Positions 44,540-54,286 of a DNA stretch of 64,000 nt are shown piece after piece. The notes beneath the pieces are model-generated. The model was not told the DNA's origin, made no database searches, and saw only the letters and a program-made list of their open reading frames with translations. The translations under genes and the position numbers were made by a program. The stretch is taken from NCBI GenBank assembly GCA_018823745.1, contig JAHJHR010000002.1, positions 178,961-242,960 on the forward strand. The letters run 5' to 3'. Origin of the DNA: Alphaproteobacteria bacterium (lineage in GTDB: Bacteria; Pseudomonadota; Alphaproteobacteria; Oceanibaculales; Oceanibaculaceae). Within the stretch, counting starts at the first letter, position 1; every line of letters begins with the position of its first letter.

Positions 44540-45529
44540 TTACTCCAACCCCTCGAAGGGTGAGTCCTTGGGCTGGGAAAAGCCAAAGAACTCCCAGCTT
44601 TGCGCCATATGCGGCGGCAGCGGGGCGGTGATCGAGACGCTCTTGCCATTCGGGCGCAGCAGGGTGATGCGCCGGGCGTGGAGATGCAGCTTGCGTGACA
44701 GCCCGTCACCCGCCAGCAGGGCGGCAGCCCCGCCATATTTGCCGTCGCCCAGGATCGGCGTGCCGATGGCCTGCATATGCACGCGCAACTGGTGCGTGCG
44801 CCCGGTCACCGGGCGCAGGGCGACAAAGGCCGCCTGCTTGCCGACGGCCTCGATCACGGCGTAGTCGCTGATCGCGCGGCGGCCTTCATCCTCGTCGACA
44901 TCCATTTTCTCGCCGCGCTTGCCGGGCAGCTTGGCCAGCGCCAGGTCGACCCGGCCCTGATAGGGCTTCGGCACGCCGGCAGTGACCGCCCAATACAGCT
45001 TCTCCGCATCCTTCTCGCGGAAGGCCGCGGTCAGCCAGCGCGCCGCCTTGGCAGTGCGGGCCAGCACCAGGACGCCGCTGGTATCCTTGTCCAGCCGGTG
45101 CACCAGGCGCGGCCGCTCCGTGCCGTCGAAGACCAGCGCATCGAGCAGCGCATCGACATGGACGGTCATGTTGGTGCCGCCCTGCACGGCAAGGCCGGCG
45201 GGCTTGTTGATGACCAGCAATTCGGAATCGCGGTGCAGCACGGCATCGCGCAAGGCGGCGGCCAGCTTCTCGTCAACCCGGCGGTTCATCGGCGGGCGGG
45301 GGGCTGTTGCCTGCGCCTCGGCATCGCCCAGCGGCGGCACGCGGATCGCCTGCCCCTCCTCCAGCCTCTGGCTGGCCTTCACCCGCTTGCCATCGACCCG
45401 AACCTGGCCGGTGCGCAGCAGCTTTTCCAGCCGGCCATGGCTCAGCGCCGGGAAATGCTTGCGGAACCAGCGGTCGAGCCGCGTCTCGGCATCCTCGGCC
45501 GTGACAAGCCGGGTTTCGACGGCGCTCAT
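44540..45529 (-). CDS. rluC: RluA-family 23S rRNA pseudouridine synthase (RluC-like)
   Basis: This 329-residue enzyme converts uridines in 23S rRNA to pseudouridine. An S4 RNA-binding domain (residues 16-70, RLDRWFRKHFPALSHGRLEKLLRTGQVRVDG) precedes the catalytic domain with HRLDKDTSG and nucleophile D147. RluC is the best match among RluA-type proteins because of the S4 domain and length. Its start overlaps the crcB 3' end by 4 bp, so they are coupled. Confidence 0.9.
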   Translation of the reverse strand: MSAVETRLVTAEDAETRLDRWFRKHFPALSHGRLEKLLRTGQVRVDGKRVKASQRLEEGQAIRVPPLGDAEAQATAPRPPMNRRVDEKLAAALRDAVLHRDSELLVINKPAGLAVQGGTNMTVHVDALLDALVFDGTERPRLVHRLDKDTSGVLVLARTAKAARWLTAAFREKDAEKLYWAVTAGVPKPYQGRVDLALAKLPGKRGEKMDVDEDEGRRAISDYAVIEAVGKQAAFVALRPVTGRTHQLRVHMQAIGTPILGDGKYGGAAALLAGDGLSRKLHLHARRITLLRPNGKSVSITAPLPPHMAQSWEFFGFSQPKDSPFEGLE

Positions 45530-45906
45530 GCCAGCACCAGCCGGGTCAGTCGCATCGCCAGGAATATTGCCGCCAGGGAACCGATCACAGAGACACCCAC
45601 ATACAGAAAGGCCGGCCCGTAGGCCTCGCGGCCGGACAATACAGCGACATCCAGCGAAAAGGCGGAAAAGGTTGTCAGCGCGCCCAGAAATCCGGTGATC
45701 AGCAACGCACGGAGTTCCGGTGATACCTCAAGCTTCAGGGCGAAGGTCTCGACCAGCACGCCCATCAGGAAGCAGCCGAGCAGATTGACGGTCAGCGTGC
45801 CCCAGGGAAAGCCGGTGCCAAGCCAACCGGCCATCAGCCCGTTGATCTTGTAGCGCGCCACCGCCCCCACGGCGCCCCCGACGGCAACGGCAATCAGCAT
45901 GTTCAT
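45526..45906 (-). CDS. crcB: fluoride efflux transporter CrcB (Fluc)
   Basis: This 126-residue dual-topology channel exports fluoride. It has four membrane helices, the GGAVGAVARY opening, the pore motif GTLTVNLLGCFLMG (44-57) with its conserved asparagine, and the GFLGALTTFSAFSLD signature with the central phenylalanine and the Na+-site residues. It overlaps rluC by 4 bp and the upstream DUF429-like gene by 4 bp. I see no fluoride riboswitch before it; the gap is absent. Confidence 0.93.
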   Translation of the reverse strand: MNMLIAVAVGGAVGAVARYKINGLMAGWLGTGFPWGTLTVNLLGCFLMGVLVETFALKLEVSPELRALLITGFLGALTTFSAFSLDVAVLSGREAYGPAFLYVGVSVIGSLAAIFLAMRLTRLVLA

Positions 45907-46781
45907 GATGGCACCCCGATGATCCAGCCCTCGTAGCGGGCCTGCGCCGCCGCCCCGCCGGCCAGCGTGAAAGCATTGCCCATCCGGTCGAGGGAACGCA
46001 AGCCGGCAGCGGAAATCAACGCATCCCCGTCATGGTCGGAGAATTGCGCCGGCACATCCCGTGAGGCGCTGCTGCCCAGCACCGCCAGCGCCCGGTCCAG
46101 CGTGGCGCGGTCCTTGATCTTGGTCAGGCTGCCCAGCGCCTGCCGGCGAAACAGTGTCGGGTAGATTTCCACCAGCGCCGAACGCCCTGCCAGAGTCTCG
46201 AATGGCCAGACGGCGACATGCGCGGGTGCTGCCAGCCGGATCGCGCGCAGCGTGCGGATGCCGGCCAGCGCCGCCTTGCCGACCTGCTTCGCGCCGATCA
46301 GCTTGAACACGGTTTCCGGCCTTGTCGCCGTCGCCTCGGCGCAGGCGGTCTCGGTCAGGCGCTTGTCGTTGCGCCAGCCTGCCGGCTGCGTGCCGCGCTG
46401 CCAGTAGGACGGCGCGAAAGCCTCATGCGTCACCACCGGGCCGGCGAAATGATCCGGCGCATCGCCGCTCGCCTGCTCGATACGCTCCCACAGGGAAAAC
46501 ACATCCGTGATCTCCGGCGCGCGGCCGGCGAGATAGCCTTCGCCTTCGATCCAGGGAAAGGAGAAGGCGAAATCCAGCCCGATCAGCAGCCGCTCCCCGC
46601 TCGCCAGCCGGCGGGTCAGATATTCGGCGACGCCGCTGCGGGTCCAGCGTGCCCCTTCCGGCGCGATCAAGCGCGGACCCGCATCGCCGGTGCACTCGGC
46701 CAGGGCGATGCCCTTGTAAGTGCCGGATGCGCCGCTCCAGTCGATGCCGATCCAGGCGTCGAATTCCTCACTCATCGTCAC
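45903..46781 (-). CDS. DUF429-like protein (probable RNase H fold)
   Basis: This 292-residue protein has the features of DUF429-type domains: an N-terminal IGIDWSGA strand with acidic residue, a second LIGLDFAFSFP strand with aspartate, VEIYPTLFRRQALG, and a C-terminal DHDGDALISAAGLR segment with two more acidic residues, ending EGWIIGVP. These acid residues are placed as in RNase H-like nucleases, so a nuclease role is plausible but unproven. Its start overlaps rarA by 14 bp and its stop overlaps crcB, so it is translated within a rarA-DUF429-crcB-rluC run. Confidence 0.7.
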   Translation of the reverse strand: MTMSEEFDAWIGIDWSGASGTYKGIALAECTGDAGPRLIAPEGARWTRSGVAEYLTRRLASGERLLIGLDFAFSFPWIEGEGYLAGRAPEITDVFSLWERIEQASGDAPDHFAGPVVTHEAFAPSYWQRGTQPAGWRNDKRLTETACAEATATRPETVFKLIGAKQVGKAALAGIRTLRAIRLAAPAHVAVWPFETLAGRSALVEIYPTLFRRQALGSLTKIKDRATLDRALAVLGSSASRDVPAQFSDHDGDALISAAGLRSLDRMGNAFTLAGGAAAQARYEGWIIGVPS

Positions 46782-48066
46782 TCTGGCGCTTGGCGCGCAG
46801 CTTTGCCCAATAGTCGAGGCGCTTCACCAGTTCACGCTCGAAGCCACGCTCTACCGGGCGGTAGAAACGCTGGCGCGGCATGCCGTCCGGGAAGTAGTTC
46901 TGGCCGGAGAAGCCTTCCTCGGCATCATGGTCGTACTGGTAGCCCTTGCCATAGCCGATATCCTTCATCATCCGCGTCGGCGCGTTCAGGATATGCATCG
47001 GGGGCATCAGCGAGCCAGTCTCCTTGGCCGAACGCCGGGCGATGCCGAAGGCCTTGTAGGCGGCGTTGGATTTCGGCGCGGTGCCGAGATAGATCACCAC
47101 CTGCGCCAGCGCCAATTCGCCCTCCGGGCTGCCGAGGCGCTCATAGGTCTCGGTCCCGGCCATCGCCTGCACGATGGCCTGCGGATCGGCGAGGCCGATA
47201 TCCTCCACGGCAAAGCGGATCAGCCGGCGGGCGATATACAGCGGGTCCTCGCCGCCATCCAGCATGCGCGCGAACCAGTAGAGCGCGGCATCCACATCGC
47301 TGCCGCGCAGGCTCTTGTGCAGGGCGCTGATGAGGTTGTAGTGCCCCTCGCGGTCCTTGTCATAGACCGGCGCGCGGCGCTGGATGGTGGCGGCCAGCTT
47401 TGCCGCGTCCAGCGGTTCCGGCGCGTGCAGGGCGAACACCTCCTCGGCCAGGTTCAGCAGGAAGCGGCCATCGCCATCGGCCATGGCGCGCAGCGCCTCG
47501 CGGGCCTCCGCGGTCAGCGGCACGGCGCGGCCCTCCAGCGCCTCGGCGCGGGCCAGCAGCAGCTCCAGGGCGGCATCGTCCAGCCGGCGCAGCACCATCA
47601 CCTGACAGCGCGACAGCAGCGCGGCGTTCAGCTCGAAGGAGGGGTTCTCGGTGGTCGCGCCGATGAGCGTGACCGTGCCATCCTCGACATAGGGCAGGAA
47701 GCCGTCCTGCTGGGCGCGGTTGAAGCGGTGGATCTCATCGACGAACAGCAGCGTGCCCTGCCCGCCGCCCTGCCGGCGATGCTTCGCCGCCTCGAACACC
47801 TTGCGCAGATCGGCAACGCCGGAGAACACCGCCGATAGCGGCTCGAAATGCAGATTGGTGCGGTCGGCCAGCAACCGCGCGATGGTGGTCTTGCCGCAGC
47901 CCGGCGGGCCCCACAGGATCATCGAGGCCAGCCGCCCCGCTGCCAGCATCCGCCCGATGGGGGCCTCGGCGGCCAGCAGATGGTCCTGCCCGACCACCTC
48001 GCCGATATGGGCGGGGCGCAGCCGGTCGGCCAGCGGACGCGGAGCCTGGGATTCGAAGAGCGACAT
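46768..48066 (-). CDS. rarA: replication-associated recombination protein A (RarA/MgsA)
   Basis: RarA is an AAA+ ATPase acting at stalled replication forks. The 432-residue protein has Walker A GPPGCGKT (53-60), Walker B LLFVDEIHRF, sensor GATTENPSFELN, and the C-terminal domain including DPLYIARRLIRFAVEDIGLADPQA and PKSNAAYKA. The ATG at 48066 begins the family start MSLFESQAPRPLADRLRP; a longer frame to 48123 is not typical. It follows degP by 75 bp. Confidence 0.94.
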   Translation of the reverse strand: MSLFESQAPRPLADRLRPAHIGEVVGQDHLLAAEAPIGRMLAAGRLASMILWGPPGCGKTTIARLLADRTNLHFEPLSAVFSGVADLRKVFEAAKHRRQGGGQGTLLFVDEIHRFNRAQQDGFLPYVEDGTVTLIGATTENPSFELNAALLSRCQVMVLRRLDDAALELLLARAEALEGRAVPLTAEAREALRAMADGDGRFLLNLAEEVFALHAPEPLDAAKLAATIQRRAPVYDKDREGHYNLISALHKSLRGSDVDAALYWFARMLDGGEDPLYIARRLIRFAVEDIGLADPQAIVQAMAGTETYERLGSPEGELALAQVVIYLGTAPKSNAAYKAFGIARRSAKETGSLMPPMHILNAPTRMMKDIGYGKGYQYDHDAEEGFSGQNYFPDGMPRQRFYRPVERGFERELVKRLDYWAKLRAKRQSDDE

Positions 48067-48141
48067 GGCGGCTACTCTAATGCGGTCCGCACGGCGGGGG
48101 AATGGCCGGGATGGGTGGAGCAAACCGCCCTAAAGAACCGC

Positions 48142-49551
48142 TCAGCCCTTCACCACGGTTTCGAGCACGCGCTCGCCGCGTTTAATCGCCAGGCGCCATT
48201 CGGGCTGGCGGCCGGAGACGGCGCGCTGCAGATCGTTGACCTCGCCGATCTCGCGGTTGTTGATCCGCACGACGATATCGCCCGGCCGCAATTGCAGCCG
48301 GTCGGCGGGGGAGCCACGGGCGATGCCGGTGACCATCACGCCGCCGGCCATGCCGTCCAGCCCGCGTTCCTCGGCGAAAGCCGGATTGATGTTGATGACC
48401 CTGGCACCGGCCAGCGGGTTCGCGCCCTCGATCACGCGCTCGCTGCGCGGCGGGGTTTCCGGTGGCGCCTGCAGATCGACGGTGAGGGCTAGCTGCCGGC
48501 CCTTGCGCAGCACGCTCAGCTGCGCCTTGCCGCCGATCGGCTGGGTGGCGATGCGGTAGCGCAGCGCCTGCGCATCCTGCAATTCGATGGCGTTGATATG
48601 GGTGATGACATCGCCCTGTTGCAGCCCGGCGCGATCCGCCGGCCCACCGGGATAGACCTGGCCGACCAGAACGCCGAGCGGCCGGGGCAGGCCCAGCGCG
48701 CCGGCCAGCTCCGCCGTCACCGTCTGGCCGCCGGCACCGATCCAGGGCCGGGCGGCGCTGCCGGTCTGGGCGGCCAGGATGACGGTGCGCACCATATTGG
48801 CCGGCACGGCGAAGCCGATGCCGATGGAGCCGGTATTGTTGCGCGAGAAGATCGCGGTGTTCACGCCGATCAGCTTGCCGTCCAGAGTGATCAGCGCGCC
48901 GCCCGAATTGCCCGGATTGATCGCCGCATCGGTCTGGATGAAGAAGCTGTAATCGGTGATGCCGACCTGTGTGCGGGCAATCGCCGAGACGATGCCACTG
49001 GTTACCGTCTGGCCGACGCCGAAGGGATTGCCGATGGCCAGTACCAGATCGCCGACCTCGACCCGGTCGCTGTCGCCGAGATCGAGCGCCGGCAGCATTT
49101 CGCCGCCGGTTTCGATGCGCAGGATGGCCAGATCCGTGCGCTCGTCGTCATAGGCCAGTTCTGCCTCGAACTCGCGTCGGTCCGACAGCACGACGCGGAT
49201 CTCGTCGGCGCCGGCAATGACGTGATGGTTGGTGACGATGAAACCGTCGCCGCTGACGATGACGCCGGAACCCAGCGAGTTCTGCACCCGCTCCCGCGGC
49301 ACGCCGGAGCCGAAATTCTCGCCGAAAAAACGCTTGAAGAACGGATCGTTCAGCAGCGGCGATATCTGGTTCTGCACCACCTTGCGGGTGAAGATGTTCA
49401 CCACCGCCGGGGCGGCCTGCTTCACCAGCGGGGCAAAGGAATAACGCAGCGCCTCGGCATCCGGCGGCACTGCGCGCTGTTGCGCGGCGAGCGGCGGGGC
49501 GAAGGCGACAACCAGGGCAGTCAGGATCGGGAGTATGTATCGCATGGCCAT
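48142..49551 (-). CDS. degP: periplasmic serine protease, DegP/HtrA (Do) family
   Basis: This 469-residue protease degrades misfolded envelope proteins. An N-terminal signal peptide (LPILTALVVAFAPPLAA) precedes a trypsin-like domain with H110 (TNHHV), D140 (DLAIL) and S216 (GNSGGAL), followed by two PDZ domains (about 265-355 and 385-465). The start may be ATG at 49551 or the second ATG at 49545; neither has a clear Shine-Dalgarno. It lies directly after the ribosomal supercluster, behind its terminator. Confidence 0.93.
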   Translation of the reverse strand: MAMRYILPILTALVVAFAPPLAAQQRAVPPDAEALRYSFAPLVKQAAPAVVNIFTRKVVQNQISPLLNDPFFKRFFGENFGSGVPRERVQNSLGSGVIVSGDGFIVTNHHVIAGADEIRVVLSDRREFEAELAYDDERTDLAILRIETGGEMLPALDLGDSDRVEVGDLVLAIGNPFGVGQTVTSGIVSAIARTQVGITDYSFFIQTDAAINPGNSGGALITLDGKLIGVNTAIFSRNNTGSIGIGFAVPANMVRTVILAAQTGSAARPWIGAGGQTVTAELAGALGLPRPLGVLVGQVYPGGPADRAGLQQGDVITHINAIELQDAQALRYRIATQPIGGKAQLSVLRKGRQLALTVDLQAPPETPPRSERVIEGANPLAGARVININPAFAEERGLDGMAGGVMVTGIARGSPADRLQLRPGDIVVRINNREIGEVNDLQRAVSGRQPEWRLAIKRGERVLETVVKG

Positions 49552-49630
49552 TATGTAGCGCGCCGATGACGGGTTGCGAAGGGGGCTGTCGAGGAATGTA
49601 TGGCAGCAACAAAAGTTCCCCGAAAACGAA

Positions 49631-49654
49631 AAGGGCGCCCCGAGGGGCGCCCTT
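49631..49654 (-). terminator. intrinsic terminator of the ribosomal supercluster
   Basis: A perfect 11-bp stem AAGGGCGCCCC/GGGGCGCCCTT with a 2-nt GA centre (effectively a 4-nt loop) is followed on the minus strand by TTTTCGTTTT. It lies 27 bp past the rplQ stop. Confidence 0.9.
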
Positions 49655-49680
49655 GATCCGTCGATGGTTACCGGCCAGCC

Positions 49681-50109
49681 TTAGGCGGCGGCGGAGGCCA
49701 TCTCGTCTTCGTTCACCTGCACCGGGCCGCTGTCCTGGCCCTTGGCGGCGGTGTCACGGTCGACCAGCTCGATCACGGCCATCGGGGCGGCATCGCCATA
49801 GCGGAAGCCGGCCTTCATGACGCGGGTGTAGCCGCCCGGACGGTCGGCATAACGGGTGCCCAGCGTGTCGAACAGCTTCTTGGTCGTCGCATCGTCGCGC
49901 AGGAAGGCATAGACCTGACGACGGGCATGGATGCCGCCGCGCTTGCCCAGTGTGATCAGCTTCTCGACGACCGGACGCAGATCCTTGGCCTTCGGCAGCG
50001 TGGTCTTGATCTGCTCGTGCTTGATCAAGGCCGACGCCATGTTGCTGAACATCGCCTGTCGGTGCGACGAGGTGCGGTTCAGCTTGCGGCCGCTCTTACC
50101 GTGACGCAT
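49681..50109 (-). CDS. rplQ: 50S ribosomal protein L17
   Basis: L17 lies near the peptide exit tunnel. The 142-residue protein has the signature [41 protein letters not shown] and a C-terminal extension ([13 protein letters not shown]) beyond the E. coli length of 127. It is the last gene of the alpha operon, 99 bp after rpoA and before a strong terminator. Confidence 0.97.
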   Translation of the reverse strand: MRHGKSGRKLNRTSSHRQAMFSNMASALIKHEQIKTTLPKAKDLRPVVEKLITLGKRGGIHARRQVYAFLRDDATTKKLFDTLGTRYADRPGGYTRVMKAGFRYGDAAPMAVIELVDRDTAAKGQDSGPVQVNEDEMASAAA

Positions 50110-50208
50110 CTCTCAAAACTCCCTGGCGGCGGCGAAGCGCCGCCCTTTCTCTAATACGACCGGGGGTGTACCCCCAGCCGAGTGTCAATACAAGTCCCGA
50201 ATCGCGGC

Positions 50209-51252
50209 TTAGTACGGCTCTTCCAGACGCTTGGCCAGCTCTTCGATGTTCTCAGGCGGCCAATTGGCGATTTCCATGCCCAGATGCAGGCCCATCTGCG
50301 ACAGCACTTCCTTGATCTCGTTCAAGGATTTGCGGCCGAAATTCGGGGTCCGCAGCATCTCGGCCTCGGTCTTCTGAACCAGATCGCCGATATAAACGAT
50401 GTTGTCGTTCTTCAGGCAGTTGGCCGAACGGACCGACAATTCCAGCTCATCGACCTTGCGCAGCAGGTTCTTGTTGAACGGCAGCTCGGACGGCTCGTCC
50501 TCGGCCGAACGGGCCTGCGGCTCTTCGAAGTTGATGAACAGCTGCAACTGGTCCTGCAGGATGCGGGCGGCAAGTGCCACCGCGTCCTCCGGAGTCACCA
50601 CGCCATTGGTCTCGACCGTCATCGACAGCTTGTCGTAGTCGGTGGTCTGGCCAACGCGGGTGTTCTCGACCTTGTAGGAAACCTTGCGCACCGGGCTGAA
50701 GATGGCATCGACCGGGATCAGGCCGATCGGGGCATCTTCCGGACGGTTGGCCGAGGCCGGGACATAGCCCTTGCCGGTTTCAACCGTCAGTTCCATCGAC
50801 AGACGCGCGCCGGCATCCAGCGTGCAGATATGCAGATCGGGGTTCAGCACCTCGATATCGGCGCCGGTCTCGATCATGCCCGCCGTCACTTCGGCCGGAC
50901 CGTCGGCGCGCAGGCGCATCCGCTTCGGCCCTTCGGCATGCATGCGCAGCGCCAGCGCCTTGATGTTCAGCACGATATCCGTCACATCCTCGCGCACGCC
51001 GGGAATGGAGGAGAATTCATGCAGAACGCCATCAACCTGGATCGCGGTCACGGCAGCGCCCTGGAGAGAGGACAGCAGCACGCGACGCAGCGAATTGCCG
51101 AGGGTCAGGCCAAAGCTGCGCTCCAGCGGCTCCGCAACAATCGTGGCGAGCCGAGCCGGATCGCCGCCAGCCTGAACGTCGAGCTTGTTCGGTTTGATCA
51201 GTGCTTGCCAGTTTTTCTGGATCACGGAAGCGACCTCACGCGTAATGGTCAT
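50209..51252 (-). CDS. rpoA: DNA-directed RNA polymerase subunit alpha
   Basis: The 347-residue alpha subunit seeds polymerase assembly and contacts promoters and activators. The N-terminal dimer domain includes [28 protein letters not shown] and the C-terminal domain about residues 260-330 has [42 protein letters not shown], with the arginine and asparagine that bind UP elements. An acidic linker ([12 protein letters not shown]) joins them. It lies between rpsK and rplQ as in other alphaproteobacteria. Confidence 0.98.
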   Translation of the reverse strand: MTITREVASVIQKNWQALIKPNKLDVQAGGDPARLATIVAEPLERSFGLTLGNSLRRVLLSSLQGAAVTAIQVDGVLHEFSSIPGVREDVTDIVLNIKALALRMHAEGPKRMRLRADGPAEVTAGMIETGADIEVLNPDLHICTLDAGARLSMELTVETGKGYVPASANRPEDAPIGLIPVDAIFSPVRKVSYKVENTRVGQTTDYDKLSMTVETNGVVTPEDAVALAARILQDQLQLFINFEEPQARSAEDEPSELPFNKNLLRKVDELELSVRSANCLKNDNIVYIGDLVQKTEAEMLRTPNFGRKSLNEIKEVLSQMGLHLGMEIANWPPENIEELAKRLEEPY

Positions 51253-51337
51253 AAGCGGGCATCCTGTTTTTTAATATTCGAAGCAGCCGACCCCAACACG
51301 AGCCGGCTGCGGTAGAATGCCCGGAGAAAATCGCCGG

Positions 51338-51727
51338 TCAGACGCGCCGACGCTTCGGCGGACGGCACCCGTTGTGCGGGATCGGCGTCACGTCGCGAAT
51401 CGACAGAATGGTCAGACCGAGGGACTGCAGGGCACGCAGCGCCGATTCACGGCCCGAACCCGGCCCCTTCACCTCGACATCGAGCGTACGCATGCCGTGA
51501 TCCATCGCCTTGCGGCCTGCATCCTCGGCAGCCATCTGGGCAGCATAGGGGGTCGATTTACGCGACCCCTTGAAGCCCATCATGCCCGAAGACGACCACG
51601 AAATGGCGTTGCCCTGGGCATCGCTGATCGTGACCATCGTGTTGTTGAAGGAGGCGTTAACATGCGCGACGCCGGAGGAGATATTCTTGCGCTCCTTGCG
51701 GCGGCGTTGCTGCGGCTGTTTGGCCAT
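51338..51727 (-). CDS. rpsK: 30S ribosomal protein S11
   Basis: S11 lines the platform near the mRNA exit. The 129-residue protein has the typical [19 protein letters not shown] segment and ends in the conserved [10 protein letters not shown]. An N-terminal [13 protein letters not shown] basic tail binds rRNA. It follows rpsM by 66 bp. Confidence 0.98.
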   Translation of the reverse strand: MAKQPQQRRRKERKNISSGVAHVNASFNNTMVTISDAQGNAISWSSSGMMGFKGSRKSTPYAAQMAAEDAGRKAMDHGMRTLDVEVKGPGSGRESALRALQSLGLTILSIRDVTPIPHNGCRPPKRRRV

Positions 51728-51793
51728 TACCTGTGCGTCCTTACCAGTGTTAGCGATCGGTCAGCCCGCATAGCGCGGGCATGCCGACGGAAA

Positions 51794-52162
51794 TTACTTC
51801 TTCTTGCCGGCGATCGGGCGCGCCGGACCCTTGCGGGTACGGGCGTTGGTGTGGGTGCGCTGACCGTGGACCGGCAGGCCCTTACGGTGACGCAGACCAC
51901 GATAGCAGCCCAGATCCATCAGGCGCTTGATGTTCATGGCGACCTGGCGGCGCAGGTCACCCTCGACGACATAGTCGCCGTCGATCGACTCACGGATGCG
52001 CAGCACCTCGTCGTCGGTCAGCTGGTTCACCCGCCGTTCAAACGGGATGCTCAGCTTCGTGCAGATGTCCTTCGCCTTCGTCCGGCCGATGCCGTGAATG
52101 TAGGTGAGGGCGATTTCCACACGCTTCTGCGTCGGAATGTTAACGCCAGCGATACGCGCCAC
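51794..52162 (-). CDS. rpsM: 30S ribosomal protein S13
   Basis: S13 contacts tRNA and the 50S subunit at the head bridge. The 122-residue protein starts [26 protein letters not shown] and ends with the basic [14 protein letters not shown] tail. It is preceded by 133 bp with a strong promoter and a hairpin, so the rpsM-rpsK-rpoA-rplQ group can be transcribed on its own. Confidence 0.98.
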   Translation of the reverse strand: MARIAGVNIPTQKRVEIALTYIHGIGRTKAKDICTKLSIPFERRVNQLTDDEVLRIRESIDGDYVVEGDLRRQVAMNIKRLMDLGCYRGLRHRKGLPVHGQRTHTNARTRKGPARPIAGKKK

Positions 52163-52188
52163 GAGGCCTACTCCTTACACAAACAATC

Positions 52189-52206
52189 GGGATCGATAAC
52201 GATCCC
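52189..52206 (-). other. stem-loop in the rpsM leader
   Basis: GGGATCG/CGATCCC forms a perfect 7-bp stem with a 4-nt loop. It lies about 27-44 nt before the rpsM start within the leader predicted from the promoter at 52258-52285, followed by a T-rich GATTGTTTGTG on the minus strand. It may serve in attenuation or autogenous control. Confidence 0.55.
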
Positions 52207-52257
52207 CAGATTTCAGACATGACGAACGGTACGGAAGCCGTGCGACCGAGGGCGCGG

Positions 52258-52285
52258 ATTATACGACCCTTCGATCCCAAGTCAA
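52258..52285 (-). promoter_or_regulatory. strong sigma-70-type promoter of the alpha operon (rpsM-rpsK-rpoA-rplQ)
   Basis: On the minus strand TTGACT (52285-52280), a 16-bp spacer and a perfect TATAAT (52263-52258) give 11 of 12 consensus bases. It lies between adk and rpsM. RNA would start near 52251 and carry a leader of about 89 nt. Confidence 0.8.
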
Positions 52286-52295
52286 CCCATACCGA

Positions 52296-52940
52296 TCATT
52301 GAATGATCGTTTCTATTTCCTGGGTGACCGCATCGATATCGGCCATCCCGTCAATCGTCTTCAACACGTTGTGCTGCTGATAGTAAGGCAGGATCGGCGC
52401 GGTCTGCTTGTTATAGGCAACAAGCCGGGCGCGCACGGTCGCCTCGTTATCATCATCCCGGCGGGTGAAGTTCGTCGAGCCGCAGGAATCGCACACACCA
52501 GCCACTTTCGGCTGGAGAAACTTGTCGTGATAGCCGGCACCGCATTTGGCGCAGCTGTAGCGCCCGGTCACCCGCTCGACCAGCGCTTCCTCATCGACCT
52601 TCATCTCGATCACATGATCCAGCTTGAAGCCCTTCGAGGCCAGCATGTCGTCCAGCGCCTCGGCCTGGGCCGTGGTCCGCGGGAAGCCATCCAGGATGAA
52701 ACCGTTCTTGCAATCCGGCCGGTCGATCCGCTCGGCAATCATGGCGATCATCACATCGTCGGAAACCAGCTGCCCGGCCTCCATGATGGCTTTTGCCTTC
52801 TTGCCGACCTCGCTGCCCTCGGCCACCGCCGCGCGCAGCATGTCACCGGTCGAAAGCTGGATCAGCCCATGCTTGTCTTGCAGCCGCCGCGCCTGGGTAC
52901 CCTTCCCGGCGCCCGGCGGCCCGAGCAGAATCAGATTCAT
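52296..52940 (-). CDS. adk: adenylate kinase
   Basis: Adk interconverts ATP, AMP and ADP. The 214-residue protein has the P-loop GPPGAGKGT (7-15), the FPRTTAQA segment and a long LID domain with a zinc site made of four cysteines (CAKC and CDSC, about 130-153), a form more often seen in Gram-positive enzymes. It overlaps the secY 3' end by 4 bp (its start within the secY stop), as in other spc operons. Confidence 0.97.
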   Translation of the reverse strand: MNLILLGPPGAGKGTQARRLQDKHGLIQLSTGDMLRAAVAEGSEVGKKAKAIMEAGQLVSDDVMIAMIAERIDRPDCKNGFILDGFPRTTAQAEALDDMLASKGFKLDHVIEMKVDEEALVERVTGRYSCAKCGAGYHDKFLQPKVAGVCDSCGSTNFTRRDDDNEATVRARLVAYNKQTAPILPYYQQHNVLKTIDGMADIDAVTQEIETIIQ

Positions 52941-54280
52941 CCCCGCCTCCCCCGCAGTTTGGACTTCTTGATGAGTCCCTCATACTGATGCGCCAGAAGA
53001 TGCGACTGGATCTGGCCCACCGTATCCATGGTCACCGACACGATGATCAGCAGGCTGGTGCCGCCGAAATAGAAGGGCACCGAATACTGGCTGATCAGGA
53101 TTTCCGGCAGGATACAGACCGCCGCCAGATAGATCGAGCCTACAACCGTCAGACGCGTCAGCACGTAGTCGAGATAATCGGCCGTGTTCTTGCCCGGACG
53201 GATGCCCGGAATGAAACCGCCATACTTGCGCAGATTCTCCGCCGTATCGGCCGGGTTGAACACGATGGCCGTATAGAAGAAGGCGAAGAACACGATCAGG
53301 AAGATATACAGCGCCATATAGAGCGGCTGGCCATGGCCGAGCAGGCTGGTGATGGTGGTCACCCAGCCCGGCCCCTGGCCGGCACTGAAATTCGCAACCG
53401 TGATCGGCAGCAGCAGCAGCGACGAGGCGAAGATCGGCGGAATCACGCCGGCGGTGTTCACCTTCAACGGCAGATGCGAGGTATCGCCGCCGAACATCTT
53501 CGCGCCGACCTGGCGTTTCGGATATTGCACGAGGATCCGGCGCTGCGCCCGCTCGAAGAAGCAGACAAAGGCGATGACCGCGACCGCGCCGACCAGCAGC
53601 AGGATGATGAAGGCCGCCGACAAGGCGCCGGTGCGGCCCAGTTCCAGCGTACCGGCCAGAGCCGTCGGCAGATTGGCGACGATGCCGGCGAAAATGATCA
53701 GCGAGATGCCGTTGCCGACACCACGCGCGGTAATCTGCTCGCCCAGCCACATCAGGAAGATCGTGCCGCCAACCAGCGTGATCACCGTGGTCGCCTGGAA
53801 GAAGACGCCCGGATTGATAACGGCGGAACCGGCCGAACCCTGCATGCCCTGTAGTCCCACGGCAATGCCGAAGGCCTGCGCCGTGGCCAGGACCACGGTC
53901 AGGTAGCGGGTATACTGGTTGATCTTCTTGCGGCCGCTCTCGCCTTCCTTCTTCAGCGCTTCCATGGAGGGCGAAACCGCCGTCATGAGCTGCATGATGA
54001 TGGAGGCCGAGATATACGGCATGATGTTCAGCGCGAAAATGGTCATGCGACCGAGCGCACCACCGGCGAACATATCGAACATTCCCAGGATGCCGCCAGA
54101 ATTCTGCCGGAAGATTTCCTGCAGAATGACGGGGTCAATGCCCGGGATCGGAAGATAGGTACCCAGCCGATACACAATCAGCGCACCCAGTGTGAACCAG
54201 ATGCGCTTCTTGAGTTCCGTCGCCTTCGAGAAGGCGCCGAAATTGATCTGACCGGCCAGTTGCTCCGCGGCGGAGGCCAT
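52937..54280 (-). CDS. secY: preprotein translocase subunit SecY
   Basis: SecY forms the Sec translocation channel in the inner membrane. The 447-residue protein has ten membrane helices, the plug region after the first ([40 protein letters not shown]) and the cytoplasmic loops used by SecA and ribosomes ([27 protein letters not shown] [20 protein letters not shown]). It starts 6 bp after rplO. Confidence 0.98.
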   Translation of the reverse strand: MASAAEQLAGQINFGAFSKATELKKRIWFTLGALIVYRLGTYLPIPGIDPVILQEIFRQNSGGILGMFDMFAGGALGRMTIFALNIMPYISASIIMQLMTAVSPSMEALKKEGESGRKKINQYTRYLTVVLATAQAFGIAVGLQGMQGSAGSAVINPGVFFQATTVITLVGGTIFLMWLGEQITARGVGNGISLIIFAGIVANLPTALAGTLELGRTGALSAAFIILLLVGAVAVIAFVCFFERAQRRILVQYPKRQVGAKMFGGDTSHLPLKVNTAGVIPPIFASSLLLLPITVANFSAGQGPGWVTTITSLLGHGQPLYMALYIFLIVFFAFFYTAIVFNPADTAENLRKYGGFIPGIRPGKNTADYLDYVLTRLTVVGSIYLAAVCILPEILISQYSVPFYFGGTSLLIIVSVTMDTVGQIQSHLLAHQYEGLIKKSKLRGRRG

Positions 54281-54286
54281 GAGGCC

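Noticed and set aside
49545..49575. TTCGCA-N17-TACATA before degP as a leaderless promoter
   Set aside because: Both hexamers match the consensus poorly; chance occurrence is likely.
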